Numbered from the stretch's first letter, positions 39,722 through 54,036 are shown. The stretch: 64,000 nt of DNA from Opisthorchis felineus (GCA_004794785.1 SJOL01006434.1:617645-681644), one strand, 5' to 3'. The notes: generated by a model from the sequence alone, not told the origin. A program made the numbers and translations.

Positions 39722-40250
39722 TGTGGCTAGATTCAGTTGTACCATTTTTGCCTCCCATTGTTGCTGGTATCAGGTGCTGAGTGGGGTAGCTTAAGTGAAG
39801 CCATGCTGACTTTGGTGAGGTGGTGTACCTACCTTCTCTCAGTCAAACCCTTCCCTCGCTTGAACCTACTGTTTTCTGCGCCTACTTCATGTATTCGATA
39901 TCCACCCACAATCTCTCATGAAATTTTGACCCCTTATATGTAGAACCAATTCTGGAGAACTTTCCTTCTCGCTTTTTGATCGCTTGCGTTATCACATGCT
40001 GTACGTGTACACATTTGTCGGCATTTCACGTCGATTTGTCGTTTGTACTTGGCTTTCGTTTGACTTGCACCTATTTGTGCAGCAGTTACACGGAAAATCC
40101 CGTAATTTGAGGTTTGAGTCCCTTTCATATACGCGTTTTCTACGTGTAGTTCCGTAATTTGTTGACATGTCTCAAGACTTCGTAATTCTTGGTTTGTGAT
40201 TTCGCGTGTCACTCAGTCGGGCTTCCCAGAATAAGTCATGTATTCTACAC
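39722..40250 (+). repeat. Probable 3' LTR of the BEL/Pao element
   Basis: Begins TGTGGCTAG directly after the polypurine tract and is pyrimidine-rich, as many LTRs are. The end is placed near TATTCTACACA at about 40249 only because LTRs usually end in CA. Without a second copy in the window, the length cannot be confirmed. Confidence 0.4.
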
Positions 40251-43200
40251 AGTGTGTGTTAGCTCTTATCAGCTAATTTCGCGCAAAATGTCTGTGCAGT
40301 TAACAACCAAGTAGTCCTTTTAGTTGAATAGCAGGTTCTAAACTGGCAACTTTTTATCGCTTCACCTATCACAAACAACTTGAAATCCCTTTTGCAAAAC
40401 GCTAGGTTGCTATTTAGTTCCTTATTTTGCAAATCTGATTCTCTAGCGATGGTGAAAAATGTGTATGCGTGTTGCTTGCCACCACTTCACAGGCGAATAG
40501 GTCTGGGTTTAGATGACTTCACAGTTGTATGCAAGCATGCCACACAACGCCGAATAAACACATGCAGAATCTGCTGATAATCAGCTTCTTCTCTTGAATG
40601 CTTTGGTTTTTGGAAGAATATTAGAAAAGTCCATCACTCCATCTGTTGGACAGTAAAATTCTCTTCAAACTCTACGATCTCACCTAATGACAGAAACAAA
40701 ATGTCATGTAAAAATCTGTCACAAACAGAATGGCTTGTCAGCGAACTTTTCGTGAGTGATACAAATGGTAAACAACGTTTCCGATGTAGCTATCTGGAGA
40801 TACAATCACAGAATGAGGTTTAGCGGGGATTTTTGCCACGAAAAACTTGTTATCAATCCCACAACACACGAGATATCTGGTTGTATGCATCAAATTGCAA
40901 ACGTCCTCGGAAATTTATCCTTTATTGTGGAAAACGCACTCTTTGCTTTCTAGTTGTTGCCAGATGACCTGATAGCAACCTTTACTACTGAAGCATTCTG
41001 CTTTATATTTTTGCGGTTCATTTGCGAGCTGCTTCAAAGAACTTACTCCAGAATCAATTGTTCAAATTATGGCTGTGCAAAAATATGGTCGTTGCAAAGT
41101 GCGACCTAGTCACAACGATGGTTGGACAACGTCCAATCGAACCATTTTGCTATAGCTTCCACATCTCTAGTCGTACAGGTTTAATCGTAGCACGTGATTC
41201 TAAAATGACGCACACTTTATATTTCCCGAATACGCTGTACTTTTAGAGTGTGAATGCCTCCATCAGCGAAACGAAAATCATTGCGTTTCAAAACACTACT
41301 AGGTCGAGTAAGTGTGGAACCTGCACCTGTAGTGTACTCTGCAGTTTTCAAAAGGAGGCATAATAATAAGTGTTTTGGTCTGACAGAGTGGTAAACTTAA
41401 CTTCAGTTTAATGTAGACGGATATATCTCACCCATTCTGTAGGTATCTCCTCACGTGCTTAGTGACATGGGTTTGTACAACCACTCATCCCTTGAGACAC
41501 CTACTGACAGTATGGCGAGTTTAATTTGGCCGGATGACTCAAAAGAGGTTTATCCCAGTTCAATCATGTTAGATCCTTGTTACCGATGAGGGCACTCACT
41601 TCTGGCCCTCACATTGCTTGTACCGTATGTTTTCTTGAACACCCACCCAAAAGTTCTTTCTGCTTTTGCGTTTGTGCTAAGCGCGGTGAATGCTACGGCG
41701 AATGATAAGCTGCTACAGTCTTACACGGTACAGAATTACTTGTTTCATGAACTCGTTTACACAAATACTTGTATACTAACCTCGCCCTAATAATGTTGGA
41801 CTGATGAGAAACTGCCAGGGTTTGAATGTCCATCCGAAAGTGCGTCATGTTTTTGGAGGCCCTGTCTAAACGTTGCATCAGTAATACATTCAGAAAGGCT
41901 AACCCCCTGGAGGGCTTACACATGAGAGATGTAAGCAGCTTTTCTCCAACTTAGGACTGAAGTGAAGATTTTGCACTTTAAGAACCCCCCAGTAATTATG
42001 ATGTGAAGCTGACATCTGCCTCAGAATTCATACGCCGGCAAATCAACCACCCGTCCCTTCTCGTTCACCCGTTTAAGAATATGTAGAAGCCTAAATTGTG
42101 GGGTAAAATTGTCACGGGGTCCTATTACATTTAGGCATTAAGCTGTGGCTCCTGAATTTCAGTAAGTCTACACTGTCTGAAAGAGCTGACACCACTCAAA
42201 CGAACTCTGCACCTATTTCACAAAAAACATTACGGAAAATCGAACAGCCAACTCTGATTACATGAAGAGTGGGACAGCTGTAGACGCAGATTAGACCAGA
42301 CCAAAGCTATTTAAATAATCGATAGTGGTCCGAAGTCCCCACCCTGTTTTTAAGCAGCCATAATCCAAAGGACCGCATGGTACAGAATTTCGGGGAAGTA
42401 GGTCATCCACGAATCAGTGGCCGTAGTTTTGGTGCACTCCCACAAAACCTCCGGTAAAATACCTAAACTGCGTGGAACCATTTGAAATATACGGGAATAA
42501 CACAAAGGCTGCTAACACAAATTCTCGCTACTGGCGCTTTGAGCCCTAAAAACCACGAAATGTGCACAGGCTACAGAAGATTGATGCACATGTTTGCAGA
42601 TGAATTTCAGTAAACGTTGACAACAACCATGCTACAGAAATTTTGGTTGAAGGTCAGAGTCCATTCGCATAGCGCACAAGACGGAACAAATAATGCCAAC
42701 TTTTTCAAGACAAAAATTTCTCGAATGTTTCCAACCAGCTTGTACATAATATGAACGTTCTTCACATTCAGAAATCTTAATGAAAAAATCAGACTGTGGA
42801 TTTTGGAACGTTGTGGTCTGACATTTCAGCACTAAGGAGATGGGAACAGAATTTACGGCGAGCGATTAAATGTCAACTCCATAACTCCATATAGCGTTTT
42901 AGCGACCAGATGGAAAAATTTCGTCCACGCTTGTGATTGAGAACATGTAGGGCCGATTCCCACGGTGGGCAAACAGATAGTTGAACTATACTGACTCCAA
43001 AGCAGTTTTTATTGGTTAAAAAGGTCGCCGACCGAGAACACTTATCCAAAACACAGAAAAACTACATTATTATACCTTCACACGAAGGCTGAATTCAGCA
43101 ACTTAAAAGCTAATTGGCCACTGAACCCAACGCCTTAGCTGTGGACCGGACAGTCAGTTTTGACGAGCCGGTAACCACGTCAGTCGTCCGTACTCAGGCT

Positions 43201-46200
43201 TCCAGTCATTTGAGGACAAGTTGATTAGATTATGAGAAACGATGGTGCTAATCGACTGTGATAGTCGTGATTCACTAGTAGCCCTGCAATACCCCTTAAG
43301 CACCACAAAGCGATGCACCCTTTCAGGATCCATCACTGACTACCAACCTAAGAACCGATTTCTCATACATTCTGATGCCATATCTGACCAAGACGATTTC
43401 ACCTTTTATCGCCTGCTATAAATTCCGTTCTCATCCCTGAAAAAGACGAAGTCTGCGTAGCTGAAACAAAACCTGCCTCATCTCTAAATTTAGGCCATTT
43501 TTCACAATCTTCTCTGTACGGTCCACTGGATAGGAAATGGCTATTCCGGTCAGTTATGTACAGCATACTGCTCACAAACGAACAACTTCTCCCGAAATAT
43601 CACGGATTGTATGGACCTTAATTTTGAAACAAATTCTCTATCATGACAAAAGAAACCGTTTTACAATAAATCTGTCCTCGATGTCTGGTTTTGCGTGGAC
43701 AACTCAACATTAGACGAACCGGAACCGCGGAACAATTACCCACTTCCGTCACCATAGGCCTCACGCAGGATGGCTATACTATTCTTCTTGTCAGGCTCGG
43801 ACGGGGAGGCTGCTAGGCTGTTCACTGCGACCCGTGTTAAAAGGCCTTGCTTCAGGTACCATATGCATGTGTGTTGTGCAACAGTTAGACCACGGATGGG
43901 ACGCACTCACCAAGACTTGCTTGAGCCGTACCAATGCTAAAAAGCGCAAACCCCTCAAAGCAGATTGGCTACAGCCGATCCATGTACTTACCACCTACCG
44001 GTACACCTACAAAGGCTTAGCTGAAACCTAGATGTAGCGGAACATTGCTAAATCCCCGCTGTCATTGAAATTCTCTGGCTTTTTTTATTTGGTAGGGTGT
44101 GGGTCACTGTTCCCCTACTCTCACAAATCTGTAAAAACTAATCAGTGAGACCCCAACCGGCGGTCTGACAATTTGCGTTCTGTCTCCATTCAAAGTCTGG
44201 TCTTTAACTTCTACCAACTATTGTTCTATTTCTTTAAAAGTCCTTGAAGTGTCCTGTTAGAAACCGTAAAATCTGATACTTTCTGCATTGTATGGTTAAG
44301 GTGGGTGATAATGAACGTTACGGCTGTTAATCGTATTGGTACTATATTTTGCCCGGTCTTCTGACTGTTTTACCGCTGAAAATGGGACTGAAAATTATAT
44401 CTAAGAAAACAAACTTGCCGATAAGTTTCCGTTTTGAAACATTTTCTGGTCAGAAGTGCCCGCGTTGTCTTCCAAGTGCAGATCACAGCTCCGTAGAAAG
44501 CACTGTGAGCTCCTAGACCATGATTCCAAACCATCTTGCTTCCCTGGAGTTCATGCCTTCCAAGCTTCTTTCATACGGCCAAGTCTGACATATCGGTTTG
44601 AGGCACTAATGCCTCAACCTTTGAGGTGTCAGTTTGTAATTTCCTGATATACATTTGGCAGTGGTGTCCAAGGTGCTATCCAAAATGAACTCCCTTTAGC
44701 TGTCCTTGCACGTAGATGGAATTGCGTGCCCACACTCCCCCCAAAAATCCGAAGACTCTGCATCCACTAACTATCTATTTATTGAACAGAATAGTATAAA
44801 TTCTGACACAACCACCGACCCATCGCTACGCTCCACCACGCCCCCTAACAACGCACTTATGTTCTCACGTCTATTGATGATGAAACATTTGCAATCGAAT
44901 TGCCCAGCTCAGTGAACAAACCAACGACCATAAACCTTGTAAATAAATTAGTTAGGATATCGATTAGAATATCAATTCAGCGGAGTCTAGTTCTTGGATT
45001 AGAATATTACGAAAGTCAAAATCTTACTGCGTTTTGCAAATAAGAACATTGGTTACCATGGATTGGTTGGTTCCGAATGATGCTTCACACGCAAACACAG
45101 TTAGGTGTCTAGGCGCTTTGTTGTTTATTTGGCTAAACGTGCGTGATATTCACTGGTTAAACCAAATAAAATGTAGAAATAAAATCTCTTTGTAGGCTTT
45201 TTCTTTTGCGAGAGTGATTTACAAGTTTTTTGAAGCATGTAATAATCATTTTCCAGACTCCAAAATTCAGATCGAGCTTGCGCATCATCCTTGATCTAGA
45301 CAAGATTTGTGTGAATGTTTTTATTAGTTGACTCGTTGACCCGTCTACTATTCTAATCCATCCTGGGCCTTCGGAAATTCAATTTGCTGGTTAACCCTAC
45401 ATAATCTAGAACGGAATTCCACCTAGATGAAAACACTAGCAACCCTTCATATTGTTGAGAATCAGTGGAGCATGCATTTAAATTCCAAAGGCTCCGGTAA
45501 TTCGAATTCTCTACTTACTGACGCATTTCTAATTAGTTTTAGATGTAACTCCACACAATTTTATTTCTAATCTTATTATCATGAAATACTGAATATTTTT
45601 CACTACCTGACGGCGTCTAAAAAGAGAAGCAGTAACAAAATGCAGTATACTTCCTGCTTTTTAAACTTTATTCAGCCTGAAGAGAGAAACGTTGGCATAT
45701 GTTTGCCATTCCACTTCAGGTTTTTCAATGGTTAACCTGTTAGCTGTGCATTGACGAGTTACCCGGTTAACTAAAAACAACCACTCAGAGTCATCAGTCA
45801 CCTCTGGGGTAAAGCAACAACACCTGAAACTTCTTAAGTGGTTTTAAGGTAATGATATTTTCTCAAGTTCCTATTTCAAATTACATCTGATCTTGGGAAC
45901 TGATCAACTGGAAGCTTCTACACCGAACGTTGCATGCTCCCGAAGCCATTAGTTAACCAATTCATTTACCTTTGTGCTTGAGCTGTTGCTACCTTATTTA
46001 CCGAGTATCCAAGGATTTCTTTCAGATGCTGCGTTGTATTTTTGCCAGGTTATCGTTTTGCGCATTTGTCTCTCTTGCGGTACCGCTTGAACAGAGATGT
46101 GGTTTCTTGAGTGAACACTATTCATAAAAACTCATGTGCAAAATAGTGTATTTTGCGAGTGATGCCATTTGCTTCAAAGTGGGAACAATTCATTAGCAAG

Positions 46201-49200
46201 TGTGCCATGCTGAATTTTCGACCACAAATTTTTCGATAAGTAAGGTACACATGGAGCGGCAAACAACAAGGAGAATCGGCCTTTCAGTTGAGTGATTTGG
46301 AACCAAAGCATCAATTCTGTTTTTTTGAAAGATTCACTTATTCTCTCATTATAATGAGTTTTTGATTGACGGTTAACGTGAGGGACATTCCAGGTGGGCA
46401 TTCTGAAACATGAGCCCGCTAGCCATTTTGGGTTACGACAAACACTACCTAAGTGTCAATGGAGCTACCTAACTGTGCACTTGAGAGCGTGAAAAAGAAA
46501 ATAAGGTGCATGTTTCGAAACACGTGGTATTTCAACTCGAACTATAGATTCACTTGTCAAGAAAATTGCGGACGCATTCAGCATCACTTTGACGTCCACA
46601 GTGATATCTAAAAAAAATACGAGAGCAAAAAAGACCTCCATGACCGAGAGCCAATATGTAAAGTCAGAACCTGGCCAGTGACAAGTTATGCGGACTGTGG
46701 TTCCGATATCATGCATATACCGAAAAGGGGTGTGATCAAAATCCAACTCCTGAGTTGATTCGCTATCCGACTTACATGATACATCTTTGCGCAATCCATT
46801 AGACAGGACTAAGCGGAGGACCGTTTACAGTCACAGCTGTTGACGTATGAATGTTCGGAGAGTCGGGACAGAATTCCTGTGTATACCGGTTGTGTTCATT
46901 TAATGCCCATTTGATGGCCCAAACTAGTGCCGGTTTAATTTTTACACCATGGCTTCCCAAAAAGGTTGGTTGAGTCGCCTGATTTGTACGTTTGATTGTG
47001 TAGGATATGCTTCGTTTACACAACCTTGAAGTCGATTAAATTAATCCCGTAGACACAACCCCTGCAGTCTTCAGGAGCGACTAGGTACTAACTGCGTAGT
47101 AGCAAACAAATCAACATATCTGCTCATAGATGATGGAAAACCGTCACATGTACTAATTAACCACGGTTGAAAATATCAAGTGCAAAAGATTCAAATTTGA
47201 GTCTGCTTAGGTAAATCAGATTTAAAAATACGAAGACTGTTCTAGCATCAGCAGACCTTTGGATTCCGTTATCAAACAACGCCAGTGTTGTTTTAACCAA
47301 CAGATGCCAAAAACCTAGTTTCATGGAGTACGCCAAAGATCTTTCAAACTCTGAATGACGTCATAAGTTATTTCCTGTGCATCTCAAAATAATGAAATTC
47401 AACATCTTCAAGGGAGTATCAGTCACCGAATATGCAACTAACTCCCACTTACCTCGCCTCACACAAAAAACGGTTCATTCTTTACCGCACCCTTAGTGCA
47501 TGCAGACAGACACAAACCAGGTCATTTACATTTCCCTTTTTAAAGGATCATAAGGTGAAATCTGTATGCATCCGCATACGTCCAATATAAAAGGAAGCAG
47601 GATCTTGAGCTGGTCAGCAAAACCTCATGGATTTTGATGTTCCTAAAGGGAAATCAGTCCTCTTGCTCTAGTCTCAGATATAGCGAAACATCTTTAGACT
47701 TTGTTTTTTTCCAACAGATTGTAAGTGATTTAAATATGGAGAATGTAGAGATCCACCGTAGCTGCTGTGCACATCTGCTGTTGTTAAGATTGGCTGACGC
47801 ATTATGTGCAATTCCGCTAATTCAGCACAGCTGGTGCGTACCCCAGTTCATCCAGTGTACAAACCTAGATGAAAATGCATTCCTCGGGCATATATCTCCT
47901 GATGGGTCGAAATTTGTTGTTTTACTTAAGAAATATTAACCGATGAATCAAAAAGGTCAAGTCTTCTTTATTAGAAAAGATGCGATTGCCCTTTTGACGA
48001 ATTTGTCATTTTACACAACAAACGGAAATCTAGAGATACTCCTTGCTCCCTTATTGTGCCAGGAAACTTAAAGTGACCGTGGAGAGAACTAAACTTGCTT
48101 CAGAATAATTGACAATATACTTTTCCTGAGTTGGCATTACAGTCACAGCCTCAGGCAATCTAACTGATTGTGTGACACCCCGGCTTCCAGTATCATCACA
48201 CCCAAAATGTACTCATAAGATTCCGGTCATTTAACAAACCAGGGAATCTGTGGCATTACCGGTTTTCCAGGTTAAATCAAACCGTGATTTCATTACGTCT
48301 GGTTTAGCCAACCTCATAAAGAGACATATAACCCTAATGATATACCCTAGAGGAATGTCACGATTTTGTCTCCTAACACAGCCAAGCAACACTGTTAGTA
48401 TTTAGCCGCCGTTTTCTGTAAAAAAAACTCCCAAATTTGATGTGTGTGGATAAATGGGAATTTTGCACGCTTTGTTGCAGCAGGGTTGACTATGTCTAGC
48501 CAGTCTGTCTGGCACCTAAACCATGAAGACTGTTTTCTGAACAGGATGATCTATTAAACCATTTGCGGATGATGCCATTGTGCTGCTAATGATCATGTCC
48601 CTTATAGATGGATGCCCTGGATTATTAGATTTCCTTCACGGATATTTATATCCTACTTTCATATGCTAGGGATCACAACGCTGAAATTCGCGGCACCACC
48701 GGCCACGCATAAACGATGATAGATCATCACATTGCTGCTAATTCTGGAGGGTTTTGGAAATATTATGCCAGTGGGCTTTATTCTAACGCAAACAAATCTA
48801 CTAATTTTTGTCTAATATCCGTGCATTCATTGGAATTATCTTTTACATTTACAGGTAGTATAAATTTGGAGGCTTAGTTTTGGTGTATGCGTATGCACCT
48901 CAGTGGATGGGCCCGTTTATTTAAAATCTGGCTCCGCTACACAGCGCCTAAAGTTCAAGATTCTGTGTGGGCCTATGTTATTGCTTTTCAAGGTACAAGC
49001 TCAGTTCGGTTTTCACGTGCCTTTGAAATCTATAAAAAAAGGGATGATAATGTGTCTCAATGTTTTTCAATTTTTGTTTCAATAACAAGGTTGCAGTTAT
49101 TCTGCTCTCCCATGTTGAATTTAATCAGCCTTATGAGCTCAAGCAGGTTAAGCAACTTCTTCAAACTGTCCAAGTATGACTGTCACATGAAGAGCTAAAA

Positions 49201-51641
49201 CGGATAAACTGACCGCATAAACCTCCTGGAAAGTCAACAGTCGGGATGGGTGGGAAACTGGGTAGTAATCTGAGTGCAAATCACTTTCCATCTGGACACC
49301 GATGTACCAATCAGAACTCACGTGCACACTACTGGAACGTAAAGCAATGAAAGTAGCGAACTCAAATGAGACTGTCGTCGCATACGACATACTTGTCCCG
49401 TTTAGCCTTGATTCAATGTACAGAGAAGCGCGTCAAGCTATCATCACTGTCTTGACAAATTGGTGTACATTTTTTACCAGAATAGGTCCCAACACAAAAT
49501 GGTTCGACCATCGTAGCATCAAAATAGAAGCCCTTGGCATTCGTAGCCCAGACTGTACAGGAAAGGCTCCTTTTTCCAGAAACATAATTCTAAAATTTTG
49601 CATCAGGCATCAAGAAGAATTCAGAGGTCAATTGCTTAGTCACGCACGTAAGTGGATTACTGTAGATTGTTCTCTAAAAACCGCTGTGTTGTTGATTGAC
49701 AATCAAAGTTTGTAGAAATATTTCTGACAAAAAATGCTAGTGTACCGTTTACAATTTGAAATCCACCGAGTTTAAAATGCTTTGTTGTGTGATGACGCCA
49801 TTACACAGACCGAATGCTTCCAGTGCACTAACTGTTGATGTTTGTTTGTCACATTTCAGGTCGTTTTGAGGACCTTTTAATGACCCACAATTACATCCAA
49901 CATTTTGGCGATGAAACAAATTAGGTTGTGGAGAACTTCGTGTACAATATATTAATTGTGCTCACTGCTTGTGAAATGCCGGATAAAATAAGTACCTCTG
50001 GAGTCTTACGCACCACCATGTCTTGACTTCATTTTTCAGGTGAACACACAATTCGTGATAATCACTATGGAACTTTTAAATGAATTGTGCCAACTAATAT
50101 GAGTAAAAGGTTGGTGACAAATTAGGATACGGGGACTCTTCTGTATATGAAGTGGGTATGAGCTGGTTATTGTAAAAGAAAACGGGCCACTTGTAACAAT
50201 GCTCTAACTTTCCTGCAAATATTTACGATAGTGCATGGCCCCCAGTACAAAACTGGATAAAGAAAGATCCGAAAATCTTCTGAATCAACCCAGTCCAGAC
50301 TACAGAAGGCCAGTGTCCGAGTGAGGCTATGGTGCATCAGGGGAGTAAGTCCGCGCCGTAGCCACTGAGCTAGCTCGAGCTTAAGCGACAGCTGTAAATG
50401 ATGGAAAATGACTGTATTCTAAGTGAGAGGCACACCACAAACGAATTGTTTATGTTTACAAGAGAAAAAAACACCAGTACTCAGCAATAAATATGAGTGG
50501 CTACAAAACGGGCAAAATATGCGATGGATTATAGTTCAGACAATAATGCAAAATTTTCATCCGTTATTTGAAACAGAGCACTGGGAACAAAACTGCGATT
50601 TGCTAAATTCAACTAAAGGACCTAAAAGGGACGAACCGAAGAACATAAATGTAAGCCAATTAAAAATCCTTAAATAGAATGTGATGATAAAACTGCTTAT
50701 CACTAACCCATAGAGTTTCCAGCAACCGCTGAATGCTCAAAGGAAACTTTCGCATATGATTGTCGAATATGTTTTTTTTTCAAAAATAAGCTTTGTGTGT
50801 GGCCAGGTCAACATCGGTTTCACAGCATACTGCGGCGTTTGTTTTCGTGTGTGTGACATTTCTAATTCCGATATTTTTCCGCTACTACCTGGTAGGTTAT
50901 TCGGTTTCTGAAAAGTCGTATTTTGTTAGTTTTATGTTATACGAACATCACGGGTTCCAGTGTATGGCATATTCAAAAACCAATTTTTGTTCCATGAAAT
51001 TTTCTCCAATCTTCACACGAACGATGGTCTGTTGATTAATCCACAGGATAGTGCTGCGCTGCATCCTTCGTCTGTGAATCATTTGTGTTAAAATCTGCTT
51101 GCATGTGTGTAGTATTGTCAGTGTGTCTGGCGGCACTGACACACTGTGTTTTGATTGTAAACCTTTCAAACTGTTTTCGCGCGTATAAAAGGTGGACAAT
51201 ATGTCCGAATAAGAACCCAAGTATGTCATAAAATCGAGAAATTGCCGTATTTCATTTCGTAGCAGGAACCACTTGTCTCAGCAACACTTAAGTTTTTATT
51301 CACTATTCATGAAATATCAGTAGCTAATTGTACGAACCAGTTTCTTTCATTATCAAACTTGATGTTTATTGTGGCGCTCATATCTTAATTTCTGGTCTCC
51401 CCTAGCTTTTTTTCGAAGTCAGTTGTCCTGTTTGCATGCTGAAGCAGTGCTTGTGCGTAAGTGATTATTTATAAGACACTGACTAAGTATCACACCTGAT
51501 AACGACGTTTCTTTACGATATCCATTGTGTCATGGTGGCTCTCGTTTGTTTTGTCTGATAAGTACATGCAATTCGGAAGATGGAGTGGGCGATATTTTTC
51601 ACCCCTGAAGGACAAGTGGTCGTCAAGGGACTATTGGTTGG
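40251..51641. other. Unassigned DNA, no recognisable gene
   Basis: About 11.4 kb without a recognised gene. The longest frames are 137 codons (49302-49715, plus), 109 (46465-46794, minus), 103 (48887-49198, plus) and 101 (47634-47939, plus). None shows a known domain. A weak tRNA-like patch near 50.36 kb and a cluster of GTTAAC sites at 45.4-46.4 kb are reported separately. Confidence 0.5.
50290..50382 (-). other. tRNA-like box A (possible SINE remnant)
   Basis: On the minus strand, GAGCTAGCTCAGTGG (plus 50362-50376) is a near-perfect tRNA D-arm and Pol III box A. A possible weak box B (GGGTTGATTC, plus 50285-50294) lies too far away, about 70 bases downstream. The body does not match the SINE family at 3.3 and 14.0 kb. 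A second SINE family or a chance match are both possible. Confidence 0.3.
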
Positions 51642-52420
51642 TCACTTGGTGATCCTCCTCAAGTAGCCCGTAGAATTAAGTTGTCCTGATGCTCCAAAAT
51701 TAATTTGATCGCATTGGTAAATAACTTGAATTTTAGTGGAACATAAATCAGTTATGAGGGCAGGAAACAATGGTTCAGCCAGTAGTGAACCTTGTGGCAA
51801 ATCTCCGTTACTAGGTATGTGTTGAAATATTCCTCCACTCACTCTGACCGGTCGTGTTCACTGGCTTACATTCATCACGGTAGTGAGCGCTGAACCTCAA
51901 AATGGGATCCACTTGTAGTAGATTGTAGTGTAGTACCATATAAAATGCCTTGGGGAAGTTCGAGTAGAATACTTCCACCTCATTAGGGGCGTCCCCGTCT
52001 TTGGTTCAGCATGCTTTTCCCGGGATGAAATCTCCTCCGTAAAACCCTTGCTTGTACTTCAAAACTGTGTTCCGTCGTTTCTTATATTTTAGGTAGATAC
52101 CGTTGCTTTGCAGAACAATGGTAGAAGCGTGACTTGCCGGCGGCTGGTTATTTCAGACTGTCCCCTTTTTTGGAAATTGGTTTGATGACCCCTTTTTCCA
52201 GCTGTGTTTAAAGAGTAGATATATTAAGTTGGTTGTTCATGTTCAACTATAGCAATAAGGCTGTCTTGGACCGGAAAGGACAGTATTCTCGGACATTTGG
52301 TGGTACTATGTTTAGACCTTTGATCTGTTCGATCGTAACTGGGTGAAGGTCAAATGGCTCAGACCATGTTTGAAACGAATGGTATTGCGTATATGTACAT
52401 TTTTTGGTAGAATGTCTGCA
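51642..52420 (-). pseudogene. LINE reverse transcriptase remnant
   Basis: Blocks in order on the minus strand: PFDLHPVTIEQIKGLN (plus ~52.35 kb), the linker before the fingers; SWKKGSSNQFPKKGT with NNQPPASHAST, equivalent to the LINE motif before Asn-Tyr-Arg-Pro; VEVFYSNFPKAFYMV (plus ~51.95 kb), motif A; and GDLPQGSLLAEPLFPALITD in the frame 51642-51842, motif B (usually G-x-P-Q-G-S-x-L-G-P). Both Asp residues normally found in motif A (Leu-Asp-Phe-Ser-Lys-Ala-Phe-Asp) are replaced, by Asn and Tyr. After motif B the Asp-Asp box is gone: the segment reads IYQCDQINFG. The enzyme cannot be active. Confidence 0.7.
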
Positions 52421-52560
52421 CCTCCTTTTGACAAAGTCGTTTTGCCGGCCCCCACGTACAGACCATGCCCAATTTGATCTTTCTTATGCAGTTGACGTGT
52501 GGTTTTTTAAAAGCTTCCTATATGGTGCGAACTTATTGGTGTGCGACATTTTTACATGAG
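51642..52560 (-). mobile_element. CR1-like LINE relic
   Basis: A non-LTR reverse transcriptase read on the minus strand, in several frames with stops. Upstream endonuclease sequence (above 52.6 kb on the plus strand) is too degraded to recognise. Assignment to the CR1/Jockey side rests on the spacing of the motifs and is not firm. Confidence 0.65.
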
Positions 52561-54036
52561 AGTCTTTATACACGCGTAAGATGCGGTGGTCCCTCAGCCG
52601 GAATTTTCCAAGCTTGCTTTGCCCAAAGATGTTTTGTATAGCCTTCATGCATGACTACGCTTCGTCATTTGTTTTCTCGAATCACTACACATGGCGCTCT
52701 TCGGTACAGTAGGTTTACGGTTTGACTTCCAACAGTGACGCAGGCTCCGTCAAAGCTTCAAAACTACATGCGAAAGTAAATGAATAGCTCTGTGTTGTCC
52801 ACACTTGCATGAATATCCAGCTATGAGAGCCTCTAAAGTGCAAAAAATTTAACTTCACTTCCGGTTCGAAAATCGGGATCGCTGCTTTTGTGATGTTTAT
52901 AACTTCGAGAAGTAGCAGCCGCTGCCGGGAAATGGAGTGTGATACGTGATACTACTTCTACCATGGACGCCTCTTTTTCAGGAAAAGATCGAGCAAGACA
53001 AAATTTTAAAACCTTAATAACCGGTGGAATTCATCATATTAGACGCTAAAAAAGCTGACCACAACGACAAACTTCTGAGGTGCTCAATACGAGATTGAGA
53101 AAAATTTGAAGTTACTCATGAGTAGCAGGTAAGAGATAAAATGAACAATGCTGCTTGTTCATGCAATTCAAATTTCGTTAAGCCTGGAAGAATAAAACTG
53201 CCCTCCTCAGGTTGCTCCTAATTTTGTACTTTTGGTTCCCTTTCTTCTTGTGACTGATTCGTTCAGCCATTCGTTGGTGTGAAATGTGACCTCCAAGTAA
53301 CCATGTTGTCTCTGATCCCCCGTGGCTCGTTTTTTACCTAATCGATTCTACCACCAAAATATCTGCCTCGGAGTTTGAGTAAAAAACTCAACACGAATTG
53401 GTGGGTTTAACGCTGGAATTCCGGGAGAAAATACACCAGCAACTCTTATATGGTCACTGTTTACTGACTCAGCATAAATTTTGAAATCAGCTAGGTATTT
53501 GGATAAACTATGCCAATCAAAATACACATGAAGATTTCAAGCTAAAAGCATGCACACTTATGCTAACTGCCCCCAACTACTGAACAGACTGGAGGCAAAT
53601 TTCCGGACCCTTAAATATAAGGTGAAGTTTTTGAAGCATATCAGCTGAAATTTTGAGAAAAATTCAGACGCTTAGCCTCTGGTAGAGATATTATTTCTCT
53701 ACATAATTTTTCAAAGCCATTTTTGACTCAAGACAAGAATGTGTTACGGATGAAAATATTCCTTACTCAGTCATATATATATCCTGACTTGAAGGAGCTT
53801 GTCAAAATAAAAGAGTGGGCATATTACTGACGAATCGGCTGGTTTAAAAGGTATTCATTACCCATCAAGTCAAACATTTTGAAATCATTTTGCAACACCG
53901 AACACCGATATCACCACACTAGCAAAACCGGGACACTGAACTATACAGCAGACCCCGGAGGCAATGTACCTGACTACTTCGATAAAGTTAACCTATCGCC
54001 GATTGAATGTTGCAAAGATGCACACAGCTACCGATA
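52561..54036. other. Unassigned DNA between LINE relic and solo LTR
   Basis: No recognisable coding sequence. Part of it may be the lost endonuclease end of the LINE on the minus strand. Confidence 0.4.

Larger units (their letters stand above)
38772..40250 (+). mobile_element. BEL/Pao LTR retrotransposon, 3' part
   Basis: Consists of the integrase with its C-terminal DUF5641-like tail, a purine tract and a probable 3' LTR, in the order expected for the 3' half of a BEL/Pao element. Everything upstream of the integrase core is missing and no 5' LTR was recognised. The right end is uncertain. Confidence 0.75.

Noticed and set aside
48562..48620. FADDAIVLL peptide resembling a reverse-transcriptase Asp-Asp box
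   Set aside because: The frame has a stop only a few codons upstream and no other reverse-transcriptase motif was found on either side, so the match is probably chance.
49302..49715. 137-codon open frame on the plus strand
   Set aside because: No known family, no splice or promoter context that I can support. Treated as chance.
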